A DNA stretch of 40,497 nucleotides from Chloroflexota bacterium. Lineage in GTDB: Bacteria > Chloroflexota > Ktedonobacteria > Ktedonobacterales > JADMIN01. How positions within the stretch are numbered: the stretch's first letter is position 1; the number at the start of each line of letters is the position of its first letter. The notes below the pieces were generated by a model. The model had not been told where the DNA came from, did no database searches, and saw only the letters and a program-made list of their open reading frames with translations. This document shows, piece after piece, positions 38,934 to 40,497 of the stretch. The stretch is from positions 1-40,497 of the forward strand of contig JAKAIY010000015.1 of NCBI GenBank assembly GCA_021814145.1. The letters are read 5' to 3'. A program made the translations under genes and the position numbers.

Positions 38934-40172
38934 TCAGGCTCCGCCCGTAAGAGGCAGGAAGCAGGTCCCAAGCAGGCCCGTGAATCCCGCGAAGCGGCTT
39001 CTGGTCACACGCACCGCGCCCGCATGGCCCAGGTAGTTCAAAACCTGCTCGATTGTCCCGTCAATGCTCGGCCGCACCGCTATGGGAAGGGCGTCGTCGC
39101 CGCCGCTTCCCATTGGCACGGCGCCACCGATCACAATAAGGTTGGGAGGGTCAATCATGAATATCGAATTGTGGATCGCGAGACCCAGCGCGATACCGGC
39201 CTGCTTTACAATCCGCAGGCTGGCGGCGTCTCCCATGTAGGCGGCCTGGTTCACTGAGAAGCCATCCACTCCGCCAGCGGCTTCGCCACCCGCGTCAACG
39301 ACTCTCCCTTCCCCCGTTCTTGGCGGTCGCGGCCCCGCGCTTTGGTCGGCGGCCAGGAATTCCGCCATAGCCTGGCCGGAGGCTATCTGGGACAGGCAGA
39401 ACTGTTTGTGACACACCGGGCATTTGCCTACCTTGGGCAGATCATAGTCCGCGCCAATGAACATTCTGCCCAGGCCGCGCAGCCCCTCCAGATCTACCTG
39501 GGAATGGCGGACACCTGGAGCATAAACCCCTTTCTTCGCCATGCCCTGAGTGAGCAAATCCAGGTTGAGATTGCGACTGATAGTGATATACAGCAACTCG
39601 TCATTCGGCCTGATATCCTGGCCCGCGCCATGCAGGTATTCCACTTGCGCGCTGTATCGGGAACGAATTCCACTGCCAATCTGGGTAACATCGGGGAACG
39701 CGTCGCGCAGCGCTCCCGACAGAAGATTGGTTCTTGTCTCAACTGGCTGCGCCATTGAGGGAAAAGCCTCGGAAGACGGGGTGACAGCAGTGGGATAACT
39801 GACGATAGTGGTCGCCTGGATCCGATCAATCCTGCCGTCTATTTCGACGCCTTTTTCCCTCTCAACCTGCGCCAGGAACTGCTTCGCGACCTGCACGATC
39901 TTGCTGGCGTCATCCTGGCTTATCGCGAGCTGTGGCGCGAACGGATGTGGCCACTTATACAGACCTACCGAGTAAAACCCCGAGCGAGTGAACGGGGTAT
40001 CAGCTCCACGGTTTGGCGTCTGATTTGTGCTCAGGAGGCCAACGCGCACCTGGCTCGCCTCAGCCTCGATCCCAAGCCAATAGCGCTCACCCTGAGCCGC
40101 CTCGTCAACATGGATGACTAGTGGTAAACCGGCAGGCGGTTCCGCTCTTCTTCCACCTCCAGCAGCGCCCAT
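38934..40172 (-). CDS. ROK-fold protein with lost kinase motifs
   Basis: This 412-residue protein has the ROK (sugar kinase/repressor) layout but not its chemistry. The phosphate motif DxGxTK reads IEAEASQVRVGL. The catalytic ENDANAAALGE region reads GSGIRSRYSAQVEYL, with no Asp in place. The TLGTGIGGG loop reads TISRNLNLDLL. A zinc-knuckle remnant is kept as CPVCHKQFC followed by LSQIASGQAM, as in CxCGxxGCxExxASG. The C-terminal block (GDAASLRIVKQAGIALGLAIHNSIFMIDPPNLIVIGGAV, in pieces) is a good ROK match. There is no helix-turn-helix. The start at 40172 is chosen because GGGGAGG stands 6 bases upstream; ATG 40262 is possible. It is convergent with the TIR gene. Likely a sugar- or nucleotide-binding pseudokinase; that is inferred. 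Confidence 0.75.
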   Translation of the reverse strand: MGAAGGGRRAEPPAGLPLVIHVDEAAQGERYWLGIEAEASQVRVGLLSTNQTPNRGADTPFTRSGFYSVGLYKWPHPFAPQLAISQDDASKIVQVAKQFLAQVEREKGVEIDGRIDRIQATTIVSYPTAVTPSSEAFPSMAQPVETRTNLLSGALRDAFPDVTQIGSGIRSRYSAQVEYLHGAGQDIRPNDELLYITISRNLNLDLLTQGMAKKGVYAPGVRHSQVDLEGLRGLGRMFIGADYDLPKVGKCPVCHKQFCLSQIASGQAMAEFLAADQSAGPRPPRTGEGRVVDAGGEAAGGVDGFSVNQAAYMGDAASLRIVKQAGIALGLAIHNSIFMIDPPNLIVIGGAVPMGSGGDDALPIAVRPSIDGTIEQVLNYLGHAGAVRVTRSRFAGFTGLLGTCFLPLTGGA

Positions 40173-40497
40173 TTTGAACCTCCCCGCGATTACGCGGCGA
40201 ATCTCTCTCGCCTTGGCGACAGCCTGTGTCCCGGCTTGAGATTTCGTGTCTTTTCTACACATTCCCTACCTTACCGCCGGTACGGCCAGCGCGCTGCGCA
40301 GGGAAGTGTGAGATACGATCTCGCAGGGCCGAATGCGCCAAACACAGTCATTTCTGGAACCGCTTGTCGCACGTACAGCATACTCCCTTCACCCAGATCA
40401 CAGGTCGCGCTTCGCCTGCAGTATTGCAGGTGACAACACCATATCATATCGCACAAGAACAGTCTACCTGCGATTGAACTGGCAGGGTGGCTTCAAC
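40173..40497. other. region upstream of the ROK-like gene, runs to window end
   Basis: This 325-base stretch should hold the promoter of the ROK-like gene on the minus strand, plus the start of whatever lies beyond. An alternative start of that gene (ATG 40262) lies within it. The one notable signal is the dyad at 40412-40433. Open frames here are short and without ribosome sites. Confidence 0.4.
40412..40433. promoter_or_regulatory. 9-4-9 dyad, possible operator
   Basis: TCGCCTGCA-gtat-TGCAGGTGA is an inverted repeat with one mismatch, 240 bases upstream of the ROK-like start. It has the size of a dimeric repressor site. No regulator in the window can be tied to it. Confidence 0.35.

Noticed and set aside
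1-40497. CRISPR arrays, tRNA or rRNA genes, insertion sequences
   Set aside because: I read for regularly spaced repeats, cloverleaf ends and transposase motifs (DDE, IstA, tyrosine or serine recombinase) and found none. The IstB/DnaC-like gene at 7334-8467 has no transposase partner and sits in a replication operon.

Overview
This is a GC-rich bacterial chromosomal window with about 26 genes on both strands. Most of them are housekeeping or transport genes. The gene set suggests a member of the Chloroflexota: a dnaB-dnaD-dnaC-type helicase operon, an ECF sigma factor with a zinc-ribbon tail, Pro-rich membrane proteins, and short palindromic repeats sitting inside coding genes. That assignment is an inference; there is no rRNA or marker gene here that settles it. 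I see no tRNA, rRNA, CRISPR array, phage or transposase.

Layout. Bases 1-7300 hold the end of a class A beta-lactamase-like serine hydrolase, a large GT39-type membrane glycosyltransferase (minus strand), an MFS transporter and a Tat-exported CotA-like multicopper oxidase. Bases 7334-10531 hold a minus-strand replication operon: DnaB helicase, then a DnaD-domain protein, then a DnaC/DnaI-like helicase loader. Just upstream of dnaB, 10742-10950 carries a dense cluster of DnaA boxes and is a candidate oriC. Bases 11104-15773 hold a small membrane protein, an O-methyltransferase, a DUF2071/YqjF-like protein, an unrecognised protein and an FAD-dependent dehydrogenase. Bases 15798-19512 hold two tandem paralogous membrane proteins; the downstream copy is broken by a frameshift and a Trp-to-stop change. 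purB follows (19691-20992).

Bases 21396-25957 run on the plus strand: a SAM methyltransferase, an alpha/beta hydrolase, and a striking protein that joins a multi-spanning membrane region to two Cdc48-like AAA+ modules. Bases 26037-31043 run on the minus strand: an MFS exporter, the zinc-ribbon ECF sigma factor, a CPA1 Na+/H+ antiporter and ComF. A Pro-rich membrane protein follows (31286-32797), then a TetR regulator with a heterodimeric ABC exporter in which one ATP site is degenerate (32842-37214). The window ends with a TIR domain fused to a SUMF1/FGE-like domain (37534-38763), convergent with a ROK-fold protein whose catalytic motifs appear to be lost (38934-40172).

The most interesting items are the membrane-anchored double AAA+ protein, the candidate origin beside its helicase-loading operon, the TIR-SUMF1 protein and its ROK-like pseudokinase neighbour, the CCTCACnCCC palindromic repeats that have gone in frame into two genes, and the sigma factor with a two-ribbon tail.
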